A DNA stretch of 64,000 nucleotides. It comes from Linnemannia hyalina. Its lineage: Eukaryota; Mortierellomycota; Mortierellomycetes; Mortierellales; Mortierellaceae. Positions 9,601 through 20,026 of this stretch are shown here, piece after piece. Location of the stretch: NCBI GenBank assembly GCA_019671135.1, contig JAHRHY010000019.1, positions 1 to 64,000 of the forward strand. Reading direction: 5' to 3'. The notes under the pieces are model-generated. The model had not been told where the DNA came from. It made no database searches and worked only from the letters and a program-made list of their open reading frames with translations. The number at the start of each line of letters is the position of its first letter. The first letter of the stretch is position 1. A program made the position numbers and the translations under genes.

Positions 9601-9993
9601 TTATTCCGATAGCTCAACAACATTGGCTGTATCTAATTCTTCCTCTTGATTTACCATGAGACCACTGGCAAATCCTTTGATCAAGGCATTTATTATATAA
9701 ATCTCCCTCTTCTGCTGGGAAATAATTTGGTTCATCTTATCCATTTCTTTCTCCAATTTTCTGACACGTTTCTTTAACTTCTTATTCTCATACTGTAAAT
9801 CATCATCGGATTGTTGCACATCCTCATCTTTCTTACATCTCCCAGATTTCACATGCTTTCCACCATTCTTTTTTGCCTGATAGCTCTCCTTGGAAGACTT
9901 TATCTTGCATTCCTTACATGTATTTCTGGAATCATCGTAGAAATCATATAAAGGCTTCTTTTGGTCACACCTGTTGCAAATCCTTTTTGGCAT
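9601..9993 (-). CDS. Zinc-ribbon/coiled-coil protein (A2 copy)
   Basis: This 130-aa protein differs from the A1 copy only at N10D and S15L within the zinc-ribbon region. Both C-x2-C pairs and the coiled coil are intact. The stop codon lies 216 bp from the left terminal unit. Confidence 0.7.
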   Translation of the reverse strand: MPKRICNRCDQKKPLYDFYDDSRNTCKECKIKSSKESYQAKKNGGKHVKSGRCKKDEDVQQSDDDLQYENKKLKKRVRKLEKEMDKMNQIISQQKREIYIINALIKGFASGLMVNQEEELDTANVVELSE

Positions 9994-10189
9994 ATTAGGC
10001 GGAATGGTGATCTCTTGATAGTTGATATACCACGTTTTTTCCCGGGAATATTTCTCTCAATGTTTGTGTTTGAGGGCATACACAACAATATCTAATATAG
10101 ATGTCAAGTTGTATCTATTCAAGGGAGTAATTGACAAATAGGTATATAGGGGGATGACCATTTAGACGTCTTATCGCCGCAAATATATT

Positions 10190-10462
10190 ATGCCCAGGCC
10201 TACACGTTTAACCAAAGCACGCCAGCAGGAAGTTGTTGCAGATTTTATTTATGAGAAGAATCTGGAATTGTGTATGTTTGTCTATTTGGATGAATTTTTA
10301 GATCATCATCGTAACCTCTTTCCACAAGATGCCACTATATTTGGCACTAACGGCATAAAAAAGTTATTAGAGGCATCTTATCAACTCCTACGTGACAAAA
10401 TACGTGCAGATGGATTACTTACCGAGAAAGACGCTGGTGAATATATGCTTAGAAAAAAATGA
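10190..10462 (+). CDS. Small helical protein of family A (A2 copy), 90 aa
   Basis: It starts MPRPTRLTKARQQEVV and is nearly identical to the A3 and A4 versions, unlike that of A1. It ends 45 nt before the Rep-like ATG. GACTTTTTAAAACC lies in the gap, so either co-transcription or a separate promoter is possible. Confidence 0.65.
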   Translation: MPRPTRLTKARQQEVVADFIYEKNLELCMFVYLDEFLDHHRNLFPQDATIFGTNGIKKLLEASYQLLRDKIRADGLLTEKDAGEYMLRKK

Positions 10463-10507
10463 CGACCTAAATTATAGACTTTTTAAAACCTAAGTATACC
10501 TTTTATT

Positions 10508-12211
10508 ATGTCGCCAACAAAAGAATCTCTGATAAACAAAGCCATCAACGAAATTTCCCATTTGCTGTCAAATGTGGGTAATCTACAGTCAGCACCATTT
10601 GGCAGTGTGGAGAGAAAAGGATTCACCAAATTCTCCAAACTCTTTTGCGATTCCATCATCTTTTGGGGTATATATAACTTTGCTGACGATACCACTAAAG
10701 GTACAGCAATTGGAAAGTACATTGCTGAACTGCGCGATGCATTTAACCACACCGATTTAATTGTGGAATCTGTAAAGTTGGTCGATGCTAGGCAGGTTAA
10801 AATGGATGATAACTATTTTTCTCCGCGCATGGTCAAACGCCATAGAAAGTTGTTTGTTGGAAAAGAATACCAACAGGGATTTATTGCCATCAAGGTTTCT
10901 TTAGATTTTTCCCGCGCAAAGATTGTTGTGCCAATTTTGACGAACATGTTGTCTAGCTTGAACGAGAGCGGCATTGCTTTACATGACATAGACTTTGCCT
11001 ATGATTGTACACGTATTACCACACGACTGCACGTGGAGAGATTGCTAAAACAAACGAAAACTACAAAAATTGTCGATGATGTGGGAAGAGTAGGACATCA
11101 TTGTATTTCATGGAGAGGTCGAAAAGGGGATACAAAGAATATCCGATATAAGGTGTATAACAAATTTGTCCAGATTTTGGAAAGTGCCGAGGTGCGAAAG
11201 AGCCTTGGTTCACGTTTGGAGGATTTGGTGGAGAAAGAAACAGCATTTGGACGACGAGTTAAAAAATATAAAAAGCATGGTTATAGTCGTATCGAGCTGA
11301 CGTTTGAAGGTTCATCTTTGAGATCTCTTCAGTCATATCAAGACGAAATGGACAAGACAAAGAATCTCTTGAAGAAATGTAAAACATTTAAATGTTCCTT
11401 TGAGATGCAGTGGGAGGAACGTGCAAAATGCATTACCTCGATGGTGGCTGTACATTTTCCACATGAGAAACTGTTTGCTTATTGTCACTGGTGGAATTCG
11501 GTAACCTCTAAGAAGTATGGATATATGTGGCAAAACTTTAAGAACCCCGAGCTTATTACACTTTTGCTGGCTAACTATTCCTTTAACGATAGACCTATAT
11601 ATTTTGTGGAAGGACATGTAGAAGAGGTAAATGGGAAAGATGAAGTTATTTTGGGCGAAATAAGGACATTTAAGCGCGAGCCTGGATGTACTGCCATCAC
11701 GCTAGTTGCTGGCTCGCAAAAAGGAATGTTTCCTTCGAGGGATGCATCTTCTAACGTCATTCGTAAATTTAGCAAAGTTGGAATTGTGGAAGTTGACAAC
11801 ATCTCTATTGCCTGGCCAAAGCGTGTTCATAACAGGTATAGTGCCCCACTTGCAGATATCTTCGAATATGATGAAGATACAGTAGATACAAATGTATTAC
11901 ATCTGAAAACTATTCATGTTTCGATGTATACTGCAGCCGACCGAATTCTAAAGCCTGATGAGGAGTATACCATTGTAGCGGCCGGTCTCAAAGAATTTCG
12001 TTCTGAACATCGTTGGCATTTTATTACAGCATGTGGCATAAAGGTGCGCGCAGGAAAATCGTTGGCAAAGATTTGGACACCATGGCGTGTGGAGCATCTT
12101 CAAGGTCTACAGAGAATTGGTAGTGTGAAAGGTGTGCCGTTCATGACATTTCGAGCGATTAGAGTGGTTAATTCACATAATATACTTGATATGAAGTGCG
12201 AGCGCGTTTGA
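10508..12211 (+). CDS. Rep-like protein of family A (A2 copy)
   Basis: 567 aa, start MSPTKES with ATG after ACCTTTTATT. All motifs are present: D160-I-D162 and D166, GHHCISW 196-202, K215-Y217-K219, R261-E263, H327-W-W-N330. The last 20 residues follow the same version as A1 (FRAIRVVNSHNILDMKCERV), whereas A3 and A4 carry a different ending before a common MKCERV. This copy therefore combines an A3-like N-terminal half with an A1-like C-terminus. Confidence 0.75.
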   Translation: MSPTKESLINKAINEISHLLSNVGNLQSAPFGSVERKGFTKFSKLFCDSIIFWGIYNFADDTTKGTAIGKYIAELRDAFNHTDLIVESVKLVDARQVKMDDNYFSPRMVKRHRKLFVGKEYQQGFIAIKVSLDFSRAKIVVPILTNMLSSLNESGIALHDIDFAYDCTRITTRLHVERLLKQTKTTKIVDDVGRVGHHCISWRGRKGDTKNIRYKVYNKFVQILESAEVRKSLGSRLEDLVEKETAFGRRVKKYKKHGYSRIELTFEGSSLRSLQSYQDEMDKTKNLLKKCKTFKCSFEMQWEERAKCITSMVAVHFPHEKLFAYCHWWNSVTSKKYGYMWQNFKNPELITLLLANYSFNDRPIYFVEGHVEEVNGKDEVILGEIRTFKREPGCTAITLVAGSQKGMFPSRDASSNVIRKFSKVGIVEVDNISIAWPKRVHNRYSAPLADIFEYDEDTVDTNVLHLKTIHVSMYTAADRILKPDEEYTIVAAGLKEFRSEHRWHFITACGIKVRAGKSLAKIWTPWRVEHLQGLQRIGSVKGVPFMTFRAIRVVNSHNILDMKCERV

Positions 12212-12246
12212 GAGGTTTTTAAAAACTTTGGAAAGACTTTTGTTAA

Positions 12247-13261
12247 TTATAGACTGGTATTATCATCTTCGTGGTTTGACATTTCCTCGTCATCATCCTT
12301 ATTTGACGTTTGTTCATCATCATCATCTGAAGCAACATCTATTCCTACAAATTTCTCTTGCATTCTTTGTAACTCAAGACCATTTTCCAGTTTGTTTTGT
12401 ACTGTAACGGTTTGAGTTAACTCTGGGACAAGTTGCCTTTCTCGTGGATAATCTACTCCTTCTTCCATCCATCCACGATGATGTGGCTGCTCTTCGATGT
12501 CCACTGCTTTAACAAAGTTGCGAATATTTAGCAACAGAAGACAAAGGCGGAATGTAAGATTAAACTCCTTTTTGGATCCAACTCTTACAATCTCCTTGTT
12601 ATTAAACTTGGCGAATGTTTTCATGAGATCACCAAAGACAGCCTCTGACGTAGATCGAAATCCACCAAACATAGCATTAAAGTTGGATTCCTCTTCGTGG
12701 AGTTGCTGTAGTCGTTTCTTACGGATGGGAAAACAGAAGTTACGCTCGTCCAACTTTTCTTTTTCCACAATATCGCCAATGTATTGTGTATATCCTCCAT
12801 CGAGAGCAATACAGTCCATGCTGTCCATCTTCTTGCCAATGCCCATCTCTTGTAACATTTTCCCATCGTTGTTATCACGACATGACGCTGATTTGGATAC
12901 AAAGAGAACCATTCCATTGGCATCGATGGACACTTGCGTTCTCAAACCCGATTTCTTTAACTTATAAGAATACATTGCTGCTTTATCTTCCCCATATGTT
13001 GCTCGAGAGTCATGACCATCCAAGTAGAGAGTTACATGCTTGAACATTGGGGGATTTTTCCAATTGGCTGTTCGAATACGAATTTCCAACGAAGAGAACA
13101 TAGATGCAAAACAGCGTGTAATCTCCTTCTCAAATAATGCACGTTCCACCTTGACGAATGTGCTGTATATCAAATGGAATGTGGACTTTGGCATATACTG
13201 TGCCATGGAATCCATAGTCTCTCCAGCGACGAAAAAGTACAAGAATGCAATTCCTTTCTCA
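12247..13261 (-). pseudogene. A2 transposase, 3' part, interrupted by B1
   Basis: This holds codons 89-426 of the transposase, including all three catalytic residues. It is broken within the sequence TTTCTCAAGTGCG by B1, with duplication of TCA. With 21070-21335 it gives the full 1281-nt frame with no other lesion. Confidence 0.9.
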
Positions 13262-13269
13262 GGAGGCTA

Positions 13270-13720
13270 GGAGGCCATCCATGTTCGGCTCCACCAACCA
13301 TAGACTACAGTATAAAAATATCTGTCAACACCTATTAAAACAGTGTGTTCCTTGAGAGTACAACAAATCTCATCAGCTTTTTCCTTCCACCAGTCTCCAT
13401 TTTCTACATTCACCACCACTACTTTGTAACATCATCTACTTTAGCTGAGAAAGCCTTGGACATGATCATCTCATATTGGATCCTTGATATTACAGATAGT
13501 AATTTCCTTTCCAATATGAGATGATCATGTCCAAGGCTTTCTCAGCTAAAGTAGATGATGTTACAAAGTAGTGGTGGTGAATGTAGAAAATGGAGACTGG
13601 TGGAAGGAAAAAGCTGATGAGATTTGTTGTACTCTCAAGGAACACACTGTTTTAATAGGTGTTGACAGATATTTTTATACTGTAGTCTATGGTTGGTGGA
13701 GCCGAACATGGATGGCCTCC
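13270..13720. repeat. B1 left terminal palindrome with 29-nt loop
   Basis: The arms (about 211 bp each) run from GGAGGCCATCC to GGATGGCCTCC and look perfectly complementary. The loop at 13481-13509 reads TCCTTGATATTAC..., called orientation alpha. Such a palindrome could extrude or be processed as a terminal hairpin. The bases immediately inside are TAG. Confidence 0.93.
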
Positions 13721-14309
13721 TAGTAGAGCATTTGTTTTCGTGTTTATATAATTAGCGATGGTTACTAATATCTCCTTTTCATGATATATCCTATGTGTAT
13801 ATCCAATATAGCACTCGTGATACTGGTGATGATGTAGTGGTAGTTTTAAAAAAAAAGTTGGATCCCGATTTTTTTAAAAAGTAGCATAGTGGCTTTAACA
13901 AACATTGGTTGTTGGAAAGAAAGGGTAGCTGATACGTTTTTAATGGCGTTATTGCTACACTTTCTCAACAATATTCGACATTCGACATTTGACATTCGGC
14001 ATTCGATTCGACAGCTGACAAACTGTAGTTATTACCATAGTTATGATATTTGATATGAACGCATTTTGGATGACCTCGTGATTATCGTGATGTTTAATTT
14101 TAATACATTCTTGATAAACTCGTAAGTATTACAATGTTTAATGTTGACATACTTTAGGTAAGCCCACGATTTGCACGACGTTTAATATTATTACACTTTG
14201 GTTAACTTACAATTGTTATAGCATTTATTGTTATACAGATTGTAGGTAATTACGACAATGGTAAAAACAGAGATATCGCAATTAGACCATGCATTGTGGG
14301 TAGTTGTAG

Positions 14310-15240
14310 ATATAACAATTATATCGTTTAAAATAGACGTTTCTTAAAACACATCACATATTTTATAATGCAAATGGCTATTATATTACAACGTTTCTAT
14401 TGCATTTTGTGTGATAACAAGATAGAAAAAATGTATTGTTAATAGAGTAATTATGTCGTTAAAAATAGACGTTTCTTAAAACACATCACATATTTCGTGA
14501 TGCAAATGGATATAAACATCGTGGCGTTTCTATCGCATTTTGTGTGATAATAAGGTAGAGAAAATGTGTTGTTAACAGAGTAATTATGTCGTTTAAAATG
14601 GACGTTTCTTAAAACGTATCACATATTTCGTGATGCCAATGGGTATAAACATTGTGACATTTCTATCGCATTTTGTGTGATAATAAGATAGAAAAAATGT
14701 GTTGTTAACAGAGTAATTATGTCGTTTAAAATAGACGTTTCTTAAAACTTATCACATATTTCGTGATGCAAATGGGTATGAACATTGTGACATTTCTATC
14801 GCATTTTGTGTGATAATAAGGTAGAGAAAATGTGTTGTTAACAGAGTAATTATGTCGTTTAAAATGGACGTTTCTTAAAACGTATCACATATTTCGTGAT
14901 GCAAATGGGTATGAACATTGTGACATTTCTATCGCATTTTGTGTGATAACAAGACAGAAAAAAGAAGTTGTTAACAGAATAGTTATGTCGTTTAAAATAG
15001 ACGTTTCTTAAAACACATTACATATTTCGTGATGCAAATGGGTATGAACATTGTGACATTTCTATTGCATTTTGTGTGATAATAAGGTAGAGAAAATGTG
15101 TTGTTTAAAGAGCAACTATGTCTTTAAAAATAGACGTTTCTTAAAACGTACCCCATATTTCGTGATGCAAATGGGTATGAACATTGTGACATTTCTATCG
15201 CATTTTGTATGATAACAAGACAGAAAAAAGAAGTTGTATA
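14310..15240 (+). repeat. B1 left arm tandem array, about seven 133-bp repeats
   Basis: The marker TAGACGTTTCTTAAAAC (or TGGACG) recurs at 132-133-bp steps near 14336, 14468, 14601, 14734, 14867, 15000 and 15133. Each unit also holds TTTCGTGATGCAAATGGGTAT and ATTTTGTGTGATAA. The mirrored array lies at 19096-20026. Between the palindrome and this array, 13721-14309 is non-coding AT-rich DNA with a short CATTCGACATT microrepeat near 13970-14020. Repeated protein binding sites are possible. Confidence 0.88.
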
Positions 15241-15424
15241 AATAAAAGTTATGTAGACTTAGGAAATGTCTATAAAATATCGTTTGTATACTTTGGTGGT
15301 TGGGAGAAAATTGGTGGTTACAAAAAAGTTGTCGCAAAACCGCCATGATGAAATACTTTGACATCTGGTTGAGGGGCTTGTTCCCCTATCGTGTTTATCG
15401 TTAATAGTTTTAAAAAATCCAAAA

Positions 15425-15606
15425 GTGTGTTATATAAAGGAATTTTTGCTAATAGTTTACGTTTAAATTCTCTTGAAATAGATGATATATGCATTATATT
15501 TCTATCCAATCTATCATGGAATATGAGATAACTTCTTTTATAGTGCAACAAATCTAAAAGTGTATTGTAGTATAGGCATTTTTCCTAATGGTTTACTAGT
15601 TATGCA
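15425..15606 (+). promoter_or_regulatory. Duplicated promoter-like block upstream of the B1 small gene
   Basis: The block AAAAGTGTGTTATATAAAGG followed by AATTTTTGCTAATAGTTTA lies at the inner edge of the arm (15421-15459). A diverged second copy (AAAAGTGTATTGTAGTATAGG, then CATTTTTCCTAATGGTTTA) lies at 15552-15596, just before the small-gene ATG at 15607. The arm version, read on the other strand from 18877, immediately precedes the transposase ATG. The TATATAAAGG core supports a promoter. Confidence 0.55.
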
Positions 15607-15852
15607 ATGCCAACACTTAAAGAAATTAAGCAAATAATAGCCATTTATATACATGAGCATCATATGGATCCTACAATGGCAATGTACTTGAGAGCTGTTT
15701 TGTTACGTGGTAAGTCTCAGCAAGAACTAAATGGTATGTCAAAGGAAGAACTGTGGGGATTGGTAGACTTTTTTGCACCAGATTTACAAAAACATATGCA
15801 TGCAATTGGAGCATTATCATGGTCAGCACACAGAAAATTTGCTTCAGAGTAA
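15607..15852 (+). CDS. Small protein of family B (B1 copy), 81 aa
   Basis: Unrecognised family. It is predicted to be mostly helical (MPTLKEIKQIIAIYIHEHH start) and has no zinc or membrane motif. It occupies the same place relative to the Rep-like gene as the 90-aa gene of family A, ending 55 nt before its ATG. Sequence similarity to that protein is too low to claim homology by eye. GGTTTTTAAAAAG lies in the gap. Confidence 0.65.
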   Translation: MPTLKEIKQIIAIYIHEHHMDPTMAMYLRAVLLRGKSQQELNGMSKEELWGLVDFFAPDLQKHMHAIGALSWSAHRKFASE

Positions 15853-15907
15853 AGTGGTTTTTAAAAAGTTTGTAGTACATATCTCTGCAAACAGTAAGCT
15901 ATTCAAC

Positions 15908-17560
15908 ATGTCCGCTATACCTAAATCCATTAACAAGGCGCTGAACTCATATGCCCATCTTATCTCTGATGTGGGCAAAGAGATTGCATTGCCTGGCAAA
16001 CCGAAGACGGGCTGGAAAAAGTACTCAGAGATATTCTGCGATAGTTTAATACTCTGGGGATTGCACAACCGGGCTGCACTTGTTGACGAGCAGCGCAAAA
16101 ACACCACTTCCAATATTCGCGAAGCTTTTAAAGGCCTCGATGTTAGCCACTCCATGGTTAAAGTTGTTAACGAGGGTTATATCAAAGACAATAGTTTTTT
16201 TAGCTCTAAACTACTAGAAAAACATAGAAAAAAGTTTAGAAGTTCGGCCTTATACCATGCTGGTTACTTTAGCATTAAGGTAACGCTCCATGAACTAGAG
16301 GCCATATCTCTAATATCCGAGATAATACCAATACTTGATGAACTGGAGGTTGACTACGTTATCCTTCATGATATAGATATTGCTACGGATTGTAGATATG
16401 TCACAAGCCGTCCAATTCTTCAACAGTACCTTCAAGAGAGATTTGGAGAAAATTTAGATATTGCCAACGATCTCCATAAGGTTGGTAACCACTGTCTTTC
16501 TTGGTTTGGAGTCACCGAAAAAGACCAAAAGGTCCGTTGTAAGGTCTACAACAAACTTGTACAGATGTTGGAGAGTGCTGAAGTAAAAATGTCGTTGGGT
16601 TCAAGAATGGAGAATTTTGTCATGGATGTGGATAAGGACCTACATAAGAGACTTCGAAAGGCAAAGAAAACAGGTCTAACAAGACTTGAACTTACCTTTT
16701 ATGGACAGGAGATATATACATTCTCCTATTATAAAGGAGTTTTGGATGCCATAAAGGAAGAGATCCAAGAATGTCCCACCTTCTGCGTAAAGCACAAGGC
16801 ATATTGGAAGTACATAGTTGGCAATATATCATCCATGGTAGGTATTCATGTAACAATGGGTGAAAAATCGGCATTCGCATATTGCCATTGGTGGAACTCT
16901 GTTACAGGTAAGAAGTATGGTTCATATCGTAACAATGTCGAGAAAGAGGAAGCAATGACGTTGTTAGCCAACTATAGCTTCAACGATAGACCAATATACT
17001 TTTTGGAGGTTGAGATGGATGAGAATAGCATCAAGGATATTACAGTTACCAAGTACAAACGGCCTGACGAATGTACAGCAATAACACTTGTTGCAGGAGC
17101 ACATAAAGGCATGTACCCATACATTTACGATGATGATGTTTTACAATTCGAGGATATGGGTATAGTGGAGGTAGATAATGTAAAGATCCAATGGCCTGAG
17201 AGAAGAATCCGCAAAGGTGCACCACCAATTGTTGATATTCATCTAGAAAACATGAATGGTGAGAATTTTATACAAGTCCATGATAGAGCTATCCACAAAG
17301 CAACATATAAAGCTGGATATAATGTACTTGAAATAAATACCAGCTATACAGTCATAGCAATTGCAATGGATATGTATCACAACAAAGAATATATTTTTGC
17401 AACATTGTCCAATGGTATTAAAGTACGATGTGGACTTAGTTTAGAAATAAAGATCGTTGCATGGCTGGAAGAATATCCCGATGGCCAAGTTCCGTATATG
17501 AATTTCACCACATTGCAATGCAGAACTGTTCGCGGGTTCAAGGATATTTATATACGTTAA
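15908..17560 (+). CDS. Rep-like protein of family B (B1 copy), 550 aa
   Basis: This is a clear homologue of the family A Rep-like protein over its whole length. Shared blocks include CDSLILWG (44-51), HDIDIATDC (154-162), GNHCLSW (193-199), KVYNKLVQMLESAEV (212-226), TRLELTF (258-264), FAYCHWWNSVTGKKYG (323-338), ANYSFNDRPIYF and ECTAITLVAG. The frame is open upstream to 15773 through the small gene, but the ATG at 15908 (MSAIPKS) aligns with family A and is preferred. In an element with palindromic ends, a replication-initiator or nickase role is the leading hypothesis. It rests on motif resemblance to Rep_trans-type proteins and has not been tested by structure. Confidence 0.75.
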   Translation: MSAIPKSINKALNSYAHLISDVGKEIALPGKPKTGWKKYSEIFCDSLILWGLHNRAALVDEQRKNTTSNIREAFKGLDVSHSMVKVVNEGYIKDNSFFSSKLLEKHRKKFRSSALYHAGYFSIKVTLHELEAISLISEIIPILDELEVDYVILHDIDIATDCRYVTSRPILQQYLQERFGENLDIANDLHKVGNHCLSWFGVTEKDQKVRCKVYNKLVQMLESAEVKMSLGSRMENFVMDVDKDLHKRLRKAKKTGLTRLELTFYGQEIYTFSYYKGVLDAIKEEIQECPTFCVKHKAYWKYIVGNISSMVGIHVTMGEKSAFAYCHWWNSVTGKKYGSYRNNVEKEEAMTLLANYSFNDRPIYFLEVEMDENSIKDITVTKYKRPDECTAITLVAGAHKGMYPYIYDDDVLQFEDMGIVEVDNVKIQWPERRIRKGAPPIVDIHLENMNGENFIQVHDRAIHKATYKAGYNVLEINTSYTVIAIAMDMYHNKEYIFATLSNGIKVRCGLSLEIKIVAWLEEYPDGQVPYMNFTTLQCRTVRGFKDIYIR

Positions 17561-17597
17561 GAATGCTAATAGATAGTTTTTAAAAATTACAATGGGC
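17561..17597. terminator. B1 convergent gap with AGTTTTTAAAAATT
   Basis: A 37-nt gap between the Rep-like and transposase stop codons with the same palindromic T/A motif as the family A gap, although the flanking sequence is unrelated. The mirrored copy is at 40960-40996. Its conservation between families supports a function in 3' end formation. Confidence 0.45.
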
Positions 17598-18857
17598 TTA
17601 CTTTGTACGCTTATATGATGGAATCTCCACTCCTGCAAAAATTTCACGTCGCTTATTAGTCGGCTCTTCCCGTTGTTTATCCTCGACATCCATAGTAGTC
17701 ATCTCCAAGAACTGCTCTTGTAACTTTGTTATATCTCGTGCATCATGCAACATCTCATCCACTGGAATATAATCCAAGATTTGTTCCATTGCACCATTGG
17801 CATATGGAAAGTCGAAGCCATCTCTAATCCAGGCACTATGAATGGGTTCCAGATTTAACTGCAGTAGTGCCACCATCTTCTTGATGTTCATAAGTAAGAG
17901 ACACAATCGCAATTGCAAATTATATGTTTCTATCTTGGTTACCAACACTGGTTTCCTATTGTTGTGCTTCTCAAAGGTTGCTCCAAGATCTCCAAATTCG
18001 GCTTCTATCTGAGAGCGGAAACTGCCGAAAATCTTATTGTAGTTAGTTTCATCTTGTGCAAGATCTTTCCCACGGCTTTTGCGAATTGGATAACAAAAGT
18101 TTTTCTTGCTCATGCTTGTTTCTTCTACTATTTTCTTAATGTATTGTGTGTACCCTCCATCCAATGCAATACAATCTAGCTCGTGGATGTGCTTATGTAT
18201 CTTCATACCAACCAACATAGTACCATCGTTGTTATCCTTGCAAGGTAGCGATTTAGAGACTAGTATTGCCATGCCATTGCAATCGACACACACTTGCGTT
18301 CTTACACCAGATTTCTTCAGCTTGTAAGAGTACATGTCTGAGCTAGACTTTTCTTCACATGAAAGACGTGTATCATGACCATCCAAATGCAATGTTACAT
18401 GTGGGAATAGTGGTGGATTCCTGAGTTTAGCAGACATCAAGCGTATAGGAAATGTGGAGAACATATTCGCAAGTGCATGGTTAATATGCTTCGAATGCAC
18501 ATTATAGTTAGTCTTGTAGAACTCTGTATGAATGGAGTGGAAACTACTTTTTGGTATGTGGGTTGACATTCCATCCATTGCCAAGCCTGCAACTAAGTGG
18601 TACAATATCAACAATCCTTTGTCGACTTCTCTGTATGGACCTGGATACTGCTTGAGAGACCAAATAACTACAAGAAAGTAGAATACAGGAATTGCACCTA
18701 ATCTTCTTATAAGTAAGTCTTTAACAGTTTTCATATGTGCTACTAGCTTCAACGCAGTCCTATGATTATTAGATGGTTCTTGCGTAGGCCATTCTACATC
18801 CAAAAAAGTCCATTCATCCTCTAACAACCGTTGAAATAGGCGCTTTAAGTTTGCCAT
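17598..18857 (-). CDS. Family B DDE transposase (B1 copy), 419 aa
   Basis: The likely catalytic triad is D159 (HLDGHDTR), D233 (ALDGGY) and E285 in RSQIEAEFGD. The helix-turn-helix-like segment is about 87-112. It is closer to the family C transposase (shared SFHSxH, SYKLKKSGVRTQV and FGSFRSQ blocks) than to family A. The ATG at 18857 (MANLKRLF) aligns with family C. The 18 upstream codons in frame lie partly in promoter-like sequence and are excluded. Confidence 0.87.
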   Translation of the reverse strand: MANLKRLFQRLLEDEWTFLDVEWPTQEPSNNHRTALKLVAHMKTVKDLLIRRLGAIPVFYFLVVIWSLKQYPGPYREVDKGLLILYHLVAGLAMDGMSTHIPKSSFHSIHTEFYKTNYNVHSKHINHALANMFSTFPIRLMSAKLRNPPLFPHVTLHLDGHDTRLSCEEKSSSDMYSYKLKKSGVRTQVCVDCNGMAILVSKSLPCKDNNDGTMLVGMKIHKHIHELDCIALDGGYTQYIKKIVEETSMSKKNFCYPIRKSRGKDLAQDETNYNKIFGSFRSQIEAEFGDLGATFEKHNNRKPVLVTKIETYNLQLRLCLLLMNIKKMVALLQLNLEPIHSAWIRDGFDFPYANGAMEQILDYIPVDEMLHDARDITKLQEQFLEMTTMDVEDKQREEPTNKRREIFAGVEIPSYKRTK

Positions 18858-18876
18858 GACTGTAATTACAACCTGG

Positions 18877-18921
18877 TAAACTATTAGCAAAAATTCCTTT
18901 ATATAACACACTTTTGGATTT
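18877..18921 (-). promoter_or_regulatory. TATA-like promoter of the B1 transposase
   Basis: Read on the minus strand: AAAAGTGTGTTATATAAAGG, then AATTTTTGCTAATAGTTTA. The TATA-like core is about 40 nt upstream of the ATG at 18857, which implies a very short leader. It belongs to the inverted arm, so the same sequence also faces the small/Rep-like side. Confidence 0.5.
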
Positions 18922-19095
18922 TTTAAAACTATTAACGATAAACACGATAGGGGAACAAGCCCCTCAACCAGATGTCAAAGTATTTCATCATGGCGGTTTT
19001 GCGACAACTTTTTTGTAACCACCAATTTTCTCCCAACCACCAAAGTATACAAACGATATTTTATAGACATTTCCTAAGTCTACATAACTTTTATT

Positions 19096-20026
19096 TATAC
19101 AACTTCTTTTTTCTGTCTTGTTATCATACAAAATGCGATAGAAATGTCACAATGTTCATACCCATTTGCATCACGAAATATGGGGTACGTTTTAAGAAAC
19201 GTCTATTTTTAAAGACATAGTTGCTCTTTAAACAACACATTTTCTCTACCTTATTATCACACAAAATGCAATAGAAATGTCACAATGTTCATACCCATTT
19301 GCATCACGAAATATGTAATGTGTTTTAAGAAACGTCTATTTTAAACGACATAACTATTCTGTTAACAACTTCTTTTTTCTGTCTTGTTATCACACAAAAT
19401 GCGATAGAAATGTCACAATGTTCATACCCATTTGCATCACGAAATATGTGATACGTTTTAAGAAACGTCCATTTTAAACGACATAATTACTCTGTTAACA
19501 ACACATTTTCTCTACCTTATTATCACACAAAATGCGATAGAAATGTCACAATGTTCATACCCATTTGCATCACGAAATATGTGATAAGTTTTAAGAAACG
19601 TCTATTTTAAACGACATAATTACTCTGTTAACAACACATTTTTTCTATCTTATTATCACACAAAATGCGATAGAAATGTCACAATGTTTATACCCATTGG
19701 CATCACGAAATATGTGATACGTTTTAAGAAACGTCCATTTTAAACGACATAATTACTCTGTTAACAACACATTTTCTCTACCTTATTATCACACAAAATG
19801 CGATAGAAACGCCACGATGTTTATATCCATTTGCATCACGAAATATGTGATGTGTTTTAAGAAACGTCTATTTTTAACGACATAATTACTCTATTAACAA
19901 TACATTTTTTCTATCTTGTTATCACACAAAATGCAATAGAAACGTTGTAATATAATAGCCATTTGCATTATAAAATATGTGATGTGTTTTAAGAAACGTC
20001 TATTTTAAACGATATAATTGTTATAT
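19096..20026 (-). repeat. B1 right arm tandem array, 133-bp repeats
   Basis: Exact mirror of 14310-15240 as far as can be read. An 82-codon ORF at 18972-19220 lies in the arm and recurs only because the arms are identical. Confidence 0.88.

Noticed and set aside
18972..19220. 82-codon ORF present in all four B arms
   Set aside because: Lies in the inverted arm across the 133-bp repeats. Conservation is explained by arm homogenisation, and the reading frame does not match any repeat-independent signal.
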